30,959 bases of DNA from Russula earlei (lineage: Eukaryota; Basidiomycota; Agaricomycetes; Russulales; Russulaceae), in the NCBI GenBank assembly GCA_025769875.1, contig JAGFNK010000602.1, positions 1 through 30,959 of the forward strand, given 5' to 3'. This document shows, in pieces, positions 8,765 to 18,070 of the stretch. The notes beneath the pieces were generated by a model that did not search any database, had not been told where the DNA came from, and saw only the letters and a list, made by a program, of their open reading frames with translations. The translations under genes and the position numbers were made by a program. The stretch's first letter is position 1; each line of letters starts with the position of its first letter.

Positions 8765-9989
8765 AGTGAATGCAGGAAGGCCTCGAATCCTATCTGATTT
8801 CCCAAACAGAGTGATGTTGAAATTGCAATGCTCCAAAATGCAAAGGATGGACCATGGCAGAAGCTCAAATGCAAGCCCATCCTGGTACAAACATCCTTTG
8901 AAGCCGAAATGGCCAGGCCCGAGAACTTTGACTCTGTTCTCACCATATTGTTGGGTGAGTTCTCTGGCAGTCCATGCTTGTGGAGATGGATGCCCATCTC
9001 TCTTCCACTTGCCCCCAGGCTGAGGAATTTGGGGGACGAAAGCCATGACAGCATACCACTGGTTCATTGGGATGCTTGATTCACAGATGTAGCCAATGTC
9101 ATCACAATACTATCCAGCTAGACAGCATACCCATTGTCCTTTCTCTATCCAAGAGCATGATAGGGGATGTGAGGAGAGTACTTTGATGCACTCTGTAGGC
9201 AGGATAAAGATCAGCTGCTTGTCATGGACAGTGACCAAGCCATTCACCACACAACAAACATCTGTGATATTGAAGGCCTCAATAAACACATGTCCTGGCA
9301 TGGAAGACAGAGTGAAAGCCAATGTGACAGCTGGGGGGTGGATCTCGTTAGGGACAAGGCATCAGCAGCATATCTGGAACACAACATCAGCTTCTCACCT
9401 AAGCTGCCAATTGGTTGTTAGTACCACCCCTATGAATAATGCAGTCTCACTGACCTTCACCCGGACAGACCACATATGAGGATCATCCTCCCATGGTTCT
9501 CAAAGTAGTAGGGTCATGTCATTGGTGGTTGTATGTGCAAATCATGTCTGCCAATCCAGACCTGTGATCCTCCTTGTTTCATCCTCAAGGTCCTGGACTT
9601 CAACACTGGGCAAGTGTGGCAGTGGGGCATTATCTATATCATCATCTGATACAGGTTCATCCATGGTAACCTATAGGATATGTAGCAACCACTGCAAAGA
9701 AACTGTGAGGTGAATTACCAAAGTCGTCAACCTCCCCCTCTGACTCATACTCTTCCTCTTCATCCTCAAGCAAAAGGATTGCTTCAAGATCGAGGAATTC
9801 ACAGGCCTGCAAGAGGAATTTGCTCAAGATTTAATTTGTGAACAGACTTGAAACTCACTGAGAATTTAGACATCCTTCAACAGGTATTTTAGCGCAAAGA
9901 GTGAGAGGTGAGAGCAAACACTTTATGCTTCAGAACTTTCCGACAACATTTTATATATCACATATAAGCACAACTACACTCATATGTAA

Positions 9990-11300
9990 TAATCACCTAC
10001 TGAGATTGTTAAGTGAGGAGGGAGGGACAGTTGCAACTTCAATGCAGAGCTGGCTTGAAGACTTGCCAAGCTTCCAGCCTACCTGTCCACCTTTTAAAAT
10101 ATCCATACTGTTGTTCTTCGGGAGGAACATGCAAGCGGACTGCCCTGTGCCCCATCTGGTACCCACTAAGAGTAACCAGATTACTCCATACACCATTGAA
10201 CACATGAATAGCAAGGGACAAAAAGTCTCTTGCCTCACCCCAAAAATTATTGATACAGTGCAAGTCAGCAAGTCAACCTTTAAGGATACAGAGGGAACCA
10301 CATTGCATGCCAAAGATAGTCGACACCCTGCACTTTATTTCCTCCTTCTCTTGATTTACAGAAGCAAGCTCAGTAGCCAAAAGGCTCAATATGTCCAGGG
10401 AGATGGATTCCAAGAGGTGAAGGCTGTGATGAACAGACTCGCCATGAACCACAAGGTGGCGTGCATGTGTTGTCATGGCATCCTTGGCAATTGTGAGCAC
10501 TTCAAAAATTGCACGTTCAGCCTGGCTGGCCCAGTTGAATGTCACAAGGCTCAAGAAGCCCGGATGTAAATTGACTTTCAACTTGGCAATGACATAATCA
10601 CTTTCAAGCAACATCCTAAGACAGACATTGTTAAGGTATGGGTATATTGAACTAGATTGGACTTACTCATCAATCACAGTCTTGACAAGGGCAAGGTGAA
10701 CACCACATGCCAATTCACATGTCCATGCACATTGTAGAAAGTCTTTAAGCTTGTCCAATAATTTATGACAAAGAGAGAGGTTACTTGCCTGCACAAGCAC
10801 CAGGACAGCAGAGGTGGCATTAGCAGTCTTACAAATTGCCAAGTCAATCACAGGGCCATGTACATCCTCATTGATGGGAAATGGGGATGCAGAAAAATGG
10901 TTTACATTCTGGTTTGACAAGAATTCTCACCCATTGCCGATCCTGGTGCAAATCAAGCTTTTGAAAGGCACAGGAAGTGCACAGACTGCAAAAGAAATCA
11001 AGTGAGTGTTTTGGGCTACCATGTGGGCCTGTGATGCCAAGTGTGACATAATCCCTGTCATCCTGGATAGGACAAACTGGGATACAGCAGTGAAGATGAG
11101 TATGTAGTGAATCAGGAGAGTGATAGCCTTCACAGCTCCTGTTGGTGAGCCAAAATGAAGGAGGAATTTTAATATATGACAGATGATGTCAAAGGTCTGG
11201 CATGCAAGGGCAGTATATGAGCAAACATGGGATAGGAAGAATAGTAGTGGGTGTGTCGACACATCACAAGGGTTGATAGTAACACCTTGGCTTTGCATTG
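9990..11300 (-). CDS. Unrecognised spliced gene, probable membrane-associated protein
   Basis: Minus-strand coding segments: about 11298-10927 (LIHYILIFTAVSQFVL, a likely membrane helix, then SRMTGIMSHLASQAHMVAQN), 10920-10667 (DVHGPVIDLAICK...VLVLVQASNLSLCHKLLDKL) and 10615-10273 (SDYVIAKLKVNLHPGFLSLV, FNWASQAERAIFEVLTIAKD). The second and third join across a 51-bp GT-AG intron with the frame kept. The third resembles a helical protein common in mushroom-forming fungi (from memory), with no known function. The join between segments one and two and the end after EKEEIK are unclear; a stop or frameshift may be present. The 222-codon plus-strand ORF over this region has no recognisable content and is taken as a shadow. 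Confidence 0.5.
10616..10666 (-). other. 51-bp spliceosomal intron
   Basis: Donor GTAAGT, acceptor GTCTTAG. Splicing joins ALVKTVIDE to MLLESDYVIAKL in phase 2 and removes the TAA otherwise present at the exon end. Confidence 0.7.
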
Positions 11301-11945
11301 GGGATAAGCTTGCTTATGGGGGTCTGAATGACCATAGATGATATTATTGCTTTCAAGCCTTTTATAGTTGGGATTGCCAACAGTGACAGTGATTAGCAAT
11401 TGTATTTCAAAGAGACAGGTAATGGGTAAAACTCACTGGGATGATGTGAACCATTTACAATGGTTGTTGTATGTGCATATGTGTATGTGCATATGAGATC
11501 CATCAAGCACTGTGCCCAAGCAAGCCGGTAAGGGCTTCCCATGCATGCTACACTGTTGTTGGAACTGTGACAAGCAGAGCTTGCAACAGGGTTGGACTCA
11601 CAGGCCAGCTGCACCTATGACAATAAGCAGTATTCAACAGCATTTATTCATGGCATTCATTCACCTTTGTTCTCATTCCAAGGGTGCATTCTATCCTATC
11701 CCATATTGACTCATAATTGTATGTATTGTTCCAATCAATAAAGTCAAGCAAGCACTTGGGAACATCATCAAGTCAAGGTAAAAAAGGACAGATGCCCAAC
11801 AATGGTGTATCATATATACCCGGTCAGGTAGTACAATGCCTGACCTTCCAATAACTCTTGGATGAGGGCGTAGTGTTGTCATAGGATGACCTCCATCCAG
11901 AGTCTCTTGTCACTGTCAGTGGGGGTGAGGATGCTGGTGGGTTCT
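11301..11945. other. Non-coding stretch between gene and gypsy-2 LTR
   Basis: No motif-bearing ORF. It holds AATAAA-like sequence (11736-11743). At 11812-11845 there is a plus-strand ATATATA followed by GGTCAGG...CCTGACC (7-bp stem, 10-nt loop), similar to the TATA-hairpin arrangement of the LTRs. It could be a remnant of another LTR in plus orientation. Confidence 0.4.
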
Positions 11946-12479
11946 TGTTAAGATCCTAACAGATCTTATTACCGCCTCTTAGTGAAAGAGTTGCTTGATA
12001 TAGTTCAAGCACTAGACTTTGAATCCTTTGATATTATCTCAGGAAGAGTAGATGTAAGAGATGAGAAGGGCCTCTTCCACTTAGAGCGATGAATTGATTT
12101 TAGAGAATCTTGACAAGATAGTTATTTCTTGTAAAAGAGTAAGTTGAGTGTAAGGCTCAACTGTTGGTATATCTGAGTATGTATACAATATCTCAATAAT
12201 GGCTGATCCGATTTGTACGAGACTCGGGGAGCAGATAGCTGAGAACCAGTAGTATCTGAAAACATAGAGCACAATTCAAGAGTGTCAGAAATGACTCACA
12301 CATGAGTCATTCTTTCCTAGTATCTGTCATCAAACTGTGAGCAATGAGTAAGCAGTTACTCAGCGAGCCAGTAAGCAATCAGTAAGTGATAAGTAAGCGA
12401 ATCACTAAGCAATAATAAGCAGGGATGAGTCACCAAAGCATAGGTAAGCAAAACAGACGAGAACACAAGAATCCTAACA
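11946..12479 (-). repeat. 3' LTR of gypsy-2 (534 bp)
   Basis: The minus strand starts TGTTAGGATTCTTG and ends AGGATCTTAACA, so the ends are short inverted repeats TG...CA. It directly follows the accessory ORF (stop at 12512) and a purine-rich tract. It carries a hairpin with the same stem as gypsy-1 (12142-12162). The interior near 12340-12450 is rich in short GTAAGC/GAGTAAGC repeats. Confidence 0.7.
12142..12187 (-). promoter_or_regulatory. TATA-like box and hairpin in gypsy-2 LTR
   Basis: The minus strand has TATAC-type boxes (12167-12187) followed by AGTTGAG-CCTTACA-CTCAACT (12142-12162). The stem is identical to gypsy-1 but the loop differs. Confidence 0.45.
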
Positions 12480-12511
12480 CCATACCCTCTCTAGGCTAGG
12501 TCTGGCATGAC

Positions 12512-13653
12512 CTAGTCACTTACTCCATGGTAACCTTCTACCCACTCGCCTTCCCATCCCTCAGTCACTGCTAGAGCTTCTTGTTCAGTGAGGGCATCTC
12601 TTGATATAGGCTTTGGGCTATATTCTAGAGTGTTCAGCTCCACATAGTACTTGTACTGCTTGATTTCTGCTTCAGTAGTGACTGGCCCAAGATTAGAAGT
12701 ACTGGCACCAGGCATTCATTGTGAAGTGGAAACCAGGCGCACTGTGTTAGGAACTTCTCGAACTGGAAGTCCACTGCCTCACCTTGCAGTTTGAGGAGCA
12801 TTTGACTCTTTTCTAGTCCGAGCACTGCGACACAGAGGTTGACCCCTGCCTCCTCTTCCTTGTCTTCCTTGCATAGTGAGTGGGGGTTCTGATCCAGCTC
12901 TAGCTTCTGCTGGTGTAGCGTGGCATGAGGTTATTGGGGTTGAAGTTAGGGAAGGAAGAGGGGTGTCTAGGTTAATAGTCCCATCATTCAAGACGGTCAC
13001 CACCAATTGTTCTGCAGCAGAGGTCTCCACCATTGTGCTAGTCAGTGTGCTCCTAAGACCTTCTACTGTGGTAGACATGTGTGCTAGGGTGTTCTTGAGG
13101 CCTTCCACTGCAGTAGACACTGCTTGAGCATTGGCCACTGCATCCTGTAGAACTCCTACAGTGCCTTGTAGGTGCCCCCTCAAAGTCCTTTCTTCTGGCA
13201 AAAGTGGCCTTAGATGACTACACCTCTTGATGGGTTGATAAAATTTGTGGTTGCCAGGGACTATACAGTGTCAGTGGGAGATGCAGGCATAATGAGGCAT
13301 CTCACAGTGTCAGTCCCAGTGTCCTTTCCATCCACACCATCAGCACTTGTGCTCATACATGAGCTGCCACCATTTAGCCATTCCTGCATTGTAAGGGGGG
13401 GATGGAGGGCAAGAAAACTTTCCTCTCTCAATCTCTTCCTCCCTCCAAGTTCCTGAAGATGGTCCTGCTGTTCCTCCCTTGTCGTCCTGAGAATCCTCGC
13501 TTCTAGCCCCTCCTCTAATTCTTTCCGCAACATGATGGGCAACAAGGAGTTGTACCTCTGGTAAGCGGAGCTCCTCTTGCCAGAAGCCCATACCTTCCAG
13601 AATGCCTTGCGGGCCATTTGCTCTTGAGATAAGAGTCCACATTTCTCATGCAC
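12512..13653 (-). pseudogene. Gypsy-2 post-pol accessory ORFs
   Basis: Three minus-strand frames follow one another. 13653-13261 (MARKAFWKVWASGKRSSAYQ, then a Glu/Arg-rich helix) is followed by 13201-12779 (VANAQAVSTAVEGLKNTLAH, repeated VEGL units suggesting a coiled coil). The last reaches 12512 (TEAEIKQYKYYVELNTLEYS ending GYHGVSD), its stop 32 bp before the LTR. They probably derive from one protein broken by frameshifts. I see no similarity to the gypsy-1 accessory region and no CCHC knuckle. Function unknown. Confidence 0.5.
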
Positions 13654-13916
13654 AGGGAGGAATTTGGCAGCTCAGAGACAAGAATATGCTCCCTGGTAGA
13701 TATCCTCTGCTCTAGCTCTATTGAGAGCCAATTGATCTTTTTCTCGCTGAATAACTTTCTGCTGCTTGTTAAGTAATTGATTTCATCAAGCCAAGCTAGA
13801 GAGTTGCGGTAAGGAGAGAGTTGAACATGTGGAGAGTGAAATCTGGGATATCAGCTGTAAGAACATCAGGGTATTCTTCTTCACCTTCTGCAAGGGGCTT
13901 AGGGTAGAGGTTATAG

Positions 13917-14243
13917 TTAGGGTGTGCATGACCCCAAAACATTTTTGAGTTCCCACTCCTTTTCATCATTTATGACATCTGGTGGTGGTTCATCAAAATT
14001 TGCGCCATATTCTTCCGTCTCTTGATATGGATGTAAGAGGTTAGCATGGAAGATGTCATGAACCTTCCACCTGTCTGGTAATTGCAATTTGTATGCCACT
14101 GGGCTAATCACTTCTTTGATTATAAATGGTCCTAGTCTTTTTGCAGCTAGCTTGGCCATCAGTTGGAACATTTTGATGTTCTTTCCTTCTAACCATACTT
14201 TATCTCCTTCCTTATAGGGTTTAAACCTTATCTTCTTCTTCAA
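13917..14243 (-). pseudogene. Gypsy-2 integrase C-terminal part, chromodomain lost
   Basis: Reads RFKPYKEGDKVWLEGKNIK, LAAKRLGPFIIKEVISPVAY, DIFHANLLHPYQETEEYGAN and EKEWELKNVLG, the usual integrase GPY/F-type tail and the first strand of a chromodomain. The rest of the chromodomain (the W-x-G-Y and WEP parts) is not found in any frame below 13917. The segment is separated from the integrase core by a 97-bp tandem duplication that shifts the frame. Confidence 0.8.
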
Positions 14244-14261
14244 TAACCTATGCCCTAATAG

Positions 14262-14456
14262 GATAGCCTTCTGGGTGTCCCGTCTTGCCTTTGTAATGAT
14301 TCCTTTCTTTCTTCTAGTTTCCTACTGTAGTTGGTTGATAGGCTTTTGGGAGAAATCCGATAGCCTTCTGGGTGTCCCGTCTTGCCTTTTGTAATGATTC
14401 CTTTCTTTCTTCTAGTTTCCTACTGTAGTTGGTTGATAGGCTTTTGGGAGAAATCC
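14262..14456. repeat. 97/98-bp tandem duplication in the integrase
   Basis: 14262-14358 and 14359-14456 are identical except for one extra T in the second copy. The unit is not a multiple of three, so it breaks the integrase frame between the core and the C-terminal domain. Confidence 0.9.
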
Positions 14457-15104
14457 CATCCACAACTTGTATGGTGTTTGTTGTGTAGCACTAGAGGCAT
14501 GTGAGTTTATAATGTACTGAGTTATTGGCAACAAGTCCACCCAATTGTCTTGTTGGAAATTGCAATATATCTGCAATATGGTTTCCACTGTTTGATTGGT
14601 TCTTTCTGATTGCCCATCAGTTTGAGGGTGATATGCCATGCTCATGTTCCTATCTATTTTGAGCTGTCGACAAATTTCTTGGGCAAGCTTTGACGTAAAG
14701 TGGGTATCCCTGTCTGAAATAATTTTGTTTGGTAAGCCCACAAATGGAAAGACCCTTTCTTGATAGATCTTGGCCAAGTCTTCCATCCCCATAGACTCTT
14801 TAAAAGGGAGGAGTATGACTGCTTTAGTGCAATCATGGTCAGTTATAGTAAGTATAGAATCATATCCTTTTGACAGAGGTAACTTGGTGATAAAGTCCAT
14901 GGCTATAGTTTGAAAAGGAGTTGCTTCCATCTCGGGTGTTATTGGATATATTGGTGGTTCATTGCATCTTGTGATAGTTTTGTTCAATTGACACGTTGCA
15001 CATCCTTTGATGTAATTTTGAATCACTTGTCTTTGGTTAGGCCACCAATAATCTGTATGCTTCCATTGACACGTTGCACATCCTTTGATGTAATTTTGAA
15101 TCAC
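14412..15104 (-). pseudogene. Gypsy-2 integrase core
   Basis: 230 codons containing the zinc-finger end KGCATCQLNKT and the catalytic triad context: TIAMDFITKLP (first D), KIISDRDTHFTSKLAQE (second D) and YHPQTDGQSERTNQTVE (E 35 residues later). All three acidic residues are present. The N-terminal finger region is duplicated in frame (78 bp), and the frame ends in the 97-bp duplication. Integrase inserts the cDNA into the host genome. Confidence 0.88.
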
Positions 15105-15143
15105 TTGTCTTTGGTTAGGCCACCAATAATCTGTATGCTTCCA
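14988..15143. repeat. Perfect 78-bp tandem duplication in the integrase zinc finger
   Basis: 14988-15065 and 15066-15143 are identical. 78 bp is 26 codons, so the duplication is in frame and doubles the stretch YWWPNQRQVIQNYIKGCATC, including the C-x2-C of the HHCC finger. Confidence 0.93.
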
Positions 15144-15199
15144 TGCCTCCTGTCACTACTAAGGCTGTGTCCTTCCTCCATTGTCCATTGACTATCTTG

Positions 15200-16120
15200 A
15201 GCTCATAGTTGTCCTTCCATCATTTCAGAAGTCTTATTCCTTCTTCTTTCCTTTGGTCAAGCTTGACCCTTTCTTCCATGGCAGTAACTTCTAGAACTTG
15301 AACAAACAAGTCATCTGGTAGGGCGGTGACTTCTTCCTTTTCTGGAATGTCAGATTTGTAGTCTGGTCTTCATGATAGCCCATCTGCTCTATTTCTTTTT
15401 CCTGGTTGGTGTTGCAATTCCAGATTGTACTGTGCCACCATGGGGAGATATCTTGCCACCTGGTCCCTTAGTTTTTGAGGTTCTCAATAATACATCAAGT
15501 TCTTGTGATCTGTGAAAACCACTACTTTGTGAGATGAACCAAGTAAGAGATGCCTCCAGTTTTTGAGGGCAGCGACCAATGCTAGGAACTCTCTATCCCA
15601 TACTGCATAGTTCCATTCCACTGAATTCAAGGTTCTTGAATAATATCCCACCTCCCTTCTTATTTGATCTTTGTCATACTGATAGAGAATTGCCCCTAGG
15701 GCATAGGATGAAGCGTCAACATCCAGAAAGAACTATTTCTTAAAGTTTGGCTGCCGGAGTATCAGGTCGCTTGTGATGGCTTTGATTAATTTGTCTAGAG
15801 CCTCTCAACATTCTTCTGCCCATTGAAAAGGGACTCCTTTCTTGAGTAATCATGTTATAGGTAAGGAAGGCTATGGTTGAGAAGAAGTCTGGTATGAATG
15901 GTCAATGATGCCTATCATTCTTAAGGTCACTTGTATGTCCGTTCTGTCCTTGCATTCCCTTGGCCATTCACTTAATCCTTTGATTTTTGAAGGGTCTACT
16001 CATATTCTTCCTTCTTTGGCTATCCATCCTAAGATTTCTATTCTTTCTTTTTCGAATTTGCACTTGGATACCTTCAGAAAGTAAGAGTTTTGTTCCATCA
16101 AGTCCAAAACTTCATGCACA
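15200..16120 (-). pseudogene. Gypsy-2 RT end and RNase H (degenerate)
   Basis: In the minus frame DVDASSYALGAILYQ (about 15720) and WDREFLALVAALKNWRHLLL give the RNase H active-site Asp and Glu, and VVVFTDHKNLMYY the third Asp. The next codon is a TGA (15484-15486) where Arg fits, and a second TGA (15370-15372) lies in GLS-RPDY where Arg also fits. Part of the RT connection between 15760 and 16120 is frame-broken. Confidence 0.75.
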
Positions 16121-16125
16121 ATCTG

Positions 16126-16638
16126 TCAGTGTAGAGCATGATTCCCTTTTGGGGTCATAACAATCCAATCATCCAGATAGTTGGCAATGTATTCCAGATA
16201 TTTTTGAAGCAGTGGTCGAAAATCTCTTCTCATAGAACATGAGAAATATGCTGGGGCATTTCTTAACCCAAATTGCATTACTTTCAGGATATAAGTTCCC
16301 ATAGGCATCTTGAAGGCAGCCTTCGATTGGTCTTCTTCCATAATCCTCATATTGTTATATCCTTTGACTATGTCAAACTTTGAGAATAACCCATTATTCT
16401 GGACTTGCTCCATGATCCTTTGAATACTTTCCAAGGTATCATTGTCTGGAATTGTCCATTGGTTTAACTTCCTGTAGTTGATAATTAACCTTTTTTCTTT
16501 ACTGTCCTTTTTGCCAATAAAGAATACTGGTGACACATAATTGGATGCTCCTGGTTTGATGTATCCTTTCTCCAGTTCTTCTTCAAGATATTTTCTTAAG
16601 TATTCCTTTCTTCTTGAGACAAAGGATAAATCTTGCAA
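16126..16638 (-). pseudogene. Gypsy-2 reverse transcriptase
   Basis: Contains EELEKGYIKPGASNYVSPVF, RLIINYRKLNQWTIPDND, LFSKFDIVKGYNNMRI (first catalytic Asp), GLRNAPAYFSCSM and NYLDDWIVM (the YxDD active site). The fingers and palm are intact over 170 codons. The ORF begins inside the domain because the preceding linker to the protease is frame-broken. Confidence 0.9.
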
Positions 16639-16781
16639 TCCAAGGATCTAGGAGTGTCAGGGAATAGGTTTATCTTCATATCTTCTTCTCTGCTAGGAGG
16701 AAAGCATGTAGAGGCCTCCTTAGAAAAGACTTTCGCGTGTTGCTGATACTCCTCAGGCAAATCTTGTTCTGTTAACTTTTT

Positions 16782-17363
16782 TTAAACCTTCAGATTTTGG
16801 TCTCTAGCCCATTCTTGAGCTAAGCTAGTTTTTTGTATATATAGGGCTTGATCCTCTTTGGGCTTTCCACATTTCTTGACTGCTTTTAGCTGCAAGGATT
16901 TGATATAGAGATCAAGGTACTTGAGCCGTGCACTTTCTAGGCACAAAGAACCTTCCTTAAGTTCTCCCTTTTTCCAATCCATAGTTGGCTCAAATTCCCA
17001 AAGAAAGGGGTACCCTAGTATGACTCAGTCTCCTCCCAGGGATGTGATGTAAAACTTCTGTAACTTGTTCTTCTTGTTATAATGGATCCTAAGCCAACAG
17101 AAATGTTTTAGTTCCCCTTTCTTGTTTTCAGTTCCATTGACATTCCAAACCATCATTGGTTCTTGAAGGGCTTGTCTTCCTATCTTCCAAGTTTCTTTGT
17201 CTAGGAAGTTTTCTGTTGCTCCACTGTCTAGTAGAGCCATTTCTGTGGCCACTCCTTGCACTGTGTGAAACGAAAAGGGGATGTTCATAGTTGCAATTCT
17301 CCTAATGTACACAGTGCGAGTTACTGCTGCCCTAAGTCTGGCCATCAACCTTGGGCTTATCAA
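16782..17363 (-). pseudogene. Gypsy-2 aspartic protease and linker to RT
   Basis: 17363-17025 holds TVQGVATEMALLDSGATENF, with the retropepsin DSGA active-site motif, and continues to YITSLGGD. After a break at about 17020 the linker reads MDWKKGELKEGSLC...(16982-16782), the usual stretch between protease and RT. The protease cleaves the Gag-Pol polyprotein. Confidence 0.82.
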
Positions 17364-17439
17364 AAATCCTCATCTGCCATTATTTTGTCCAGGAAGGCAT
17401 TCTTTTCTTCTGTCTTCATTCCTTTTATTGCCACCATGA

Positions 17440-18070
17440 TACTATTGATGTCATAAGCAGGAGGTTGTTCCTCTTCTTTAGAATTCTTCACAGGTTTGTC
17501 TTCTTCTGCTTCTGTAGTTTGAGCCTTGACATCCTTCCCTTTTTGTTTAGGATCATCCTTCTTCTTCCTCTGAGGGCATTGTCAGCTCATATGTCCAACC
17601 TTCTTGCATATGAAGCATTTCACTTCTGCTTGTAATTTCTTCCTTTCTTCTTCACTAAGCCTTGAAGTGGTTCTGACTACATCCACATCCATGGTGTTAG
17701 GATCTTTTTTGGCCTTCTTTTCTTTCCAATTGTGAAGCCATTGTGCTCTGGAGCTTAGGTTCCCCAATGCTCCTAAAGCATTTTTCATTTCATTCAGGGC
17801 TGCTGCTTCATCTCTTGCTATGGTTTGCCATGCTTCTAAATTGTCCACTGCAGGTAGAGGCCTTCTTCGAAGGATCATAGCATGTAAGTTTCTTCAAAGT
17901 CCATCTCTGAACAGTTTGACTGTTCCATGGAATTGTTGAATTACCCATCCATCAACTTTGTCTCCTTTTATAAAGGATAATGCACAGGCCACCCTTTCAT
18001 ATGGCACTGTCATGACACTGCTTTGAGAATTCATGATCCTATCTATACACTCAAATTCTTTCATGAACTG
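17440..18070 (-). pseudogene. Gypsy-2 gag (5'-truncated)
   Basis: Reads FMKEFECIDRIMNSQSSVMT and CALSFIKGDKVDGWVIQQFH (capsid core, matching the gypsy-1 gag motif YIKGEKVHEWV). An in-frame TGA near 17894 follows where Arg fits, then DEAAALNEMKNALGALGNL. The CCHC knuckle CFICKKVGHMSxQCP (about 17605-17570) has a stop within it. The N-terminal part is cut off at about 18070. Confidence 0.8.

Larger units (their letters stand above)
6681..9820 (-). pseudogene. Spt5-like NGN/KOW protein gene, disrupted
   Basis: Minus-strand order: acidic N-terminus (EFLDLEA...EDEEEEYESEGEVDDFG, about 9805-9725), NGN-like domain (MPGHVFIEAFNITDVCCVV, near 9300), then KOW-type repeats (YCDDIGYI; ILVISGEYAGIIG; WRVSIIRGPLKGYHGLV; NKVLIIGHHWTGQVGKVI). 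The stop TAA is at 6681-6683. This architecture is that of the elongation factor Spt5 and of the multicopy Spt5-like proteins of mushroom-forming fungi. Three GT-AG introns read cleanly in the 3' half (7795-7859, 7282-7333, 7061-7135), and the spliced frame is open to the end. The 5' half is damaged: an in-frame TAG near 9110, an in-frame TGA at 8076-8078, and a 551-bp insertion (8166-8716) flanked by a 48-bp exon duplication. The N-terminal 400 bp is not contiguous in one frame. Probably a recently dying duplicate, not the essential SPT5. Confidence 0.72.
11946..18070 (-). mobile_element. Gypsy-2: Ty3/gypsy element, 5' end missing
   Basis: Minus-strand order is gag, protease, RT, RNase H, integrase, post-pol accessory ORFs, 3' LTR, the canonical Ty3/gypsy order. 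No 5' LTR is present: gag homology ends at about 18070, where CT-rich unrelated DNA begins. Several in-frame stops, two tandem duplications in the integrase and frameshifts make it non-functional. Confidence 0.85.

Noticed and set aside
9901..10569. 222-codon plus-strand ORF
   Set aside because: It lies antisense to better-supported minus-strand exons with a canonical intron, and has no recognisable motif.
12340..12450. Short repeated GTAAGC-like units as a CRISPR or satellite array
   Set aside because: Units are irregular, 8-12 bp apart and confined to the LTR; no repeat-spacer structure, and the organism is eukaryotic.
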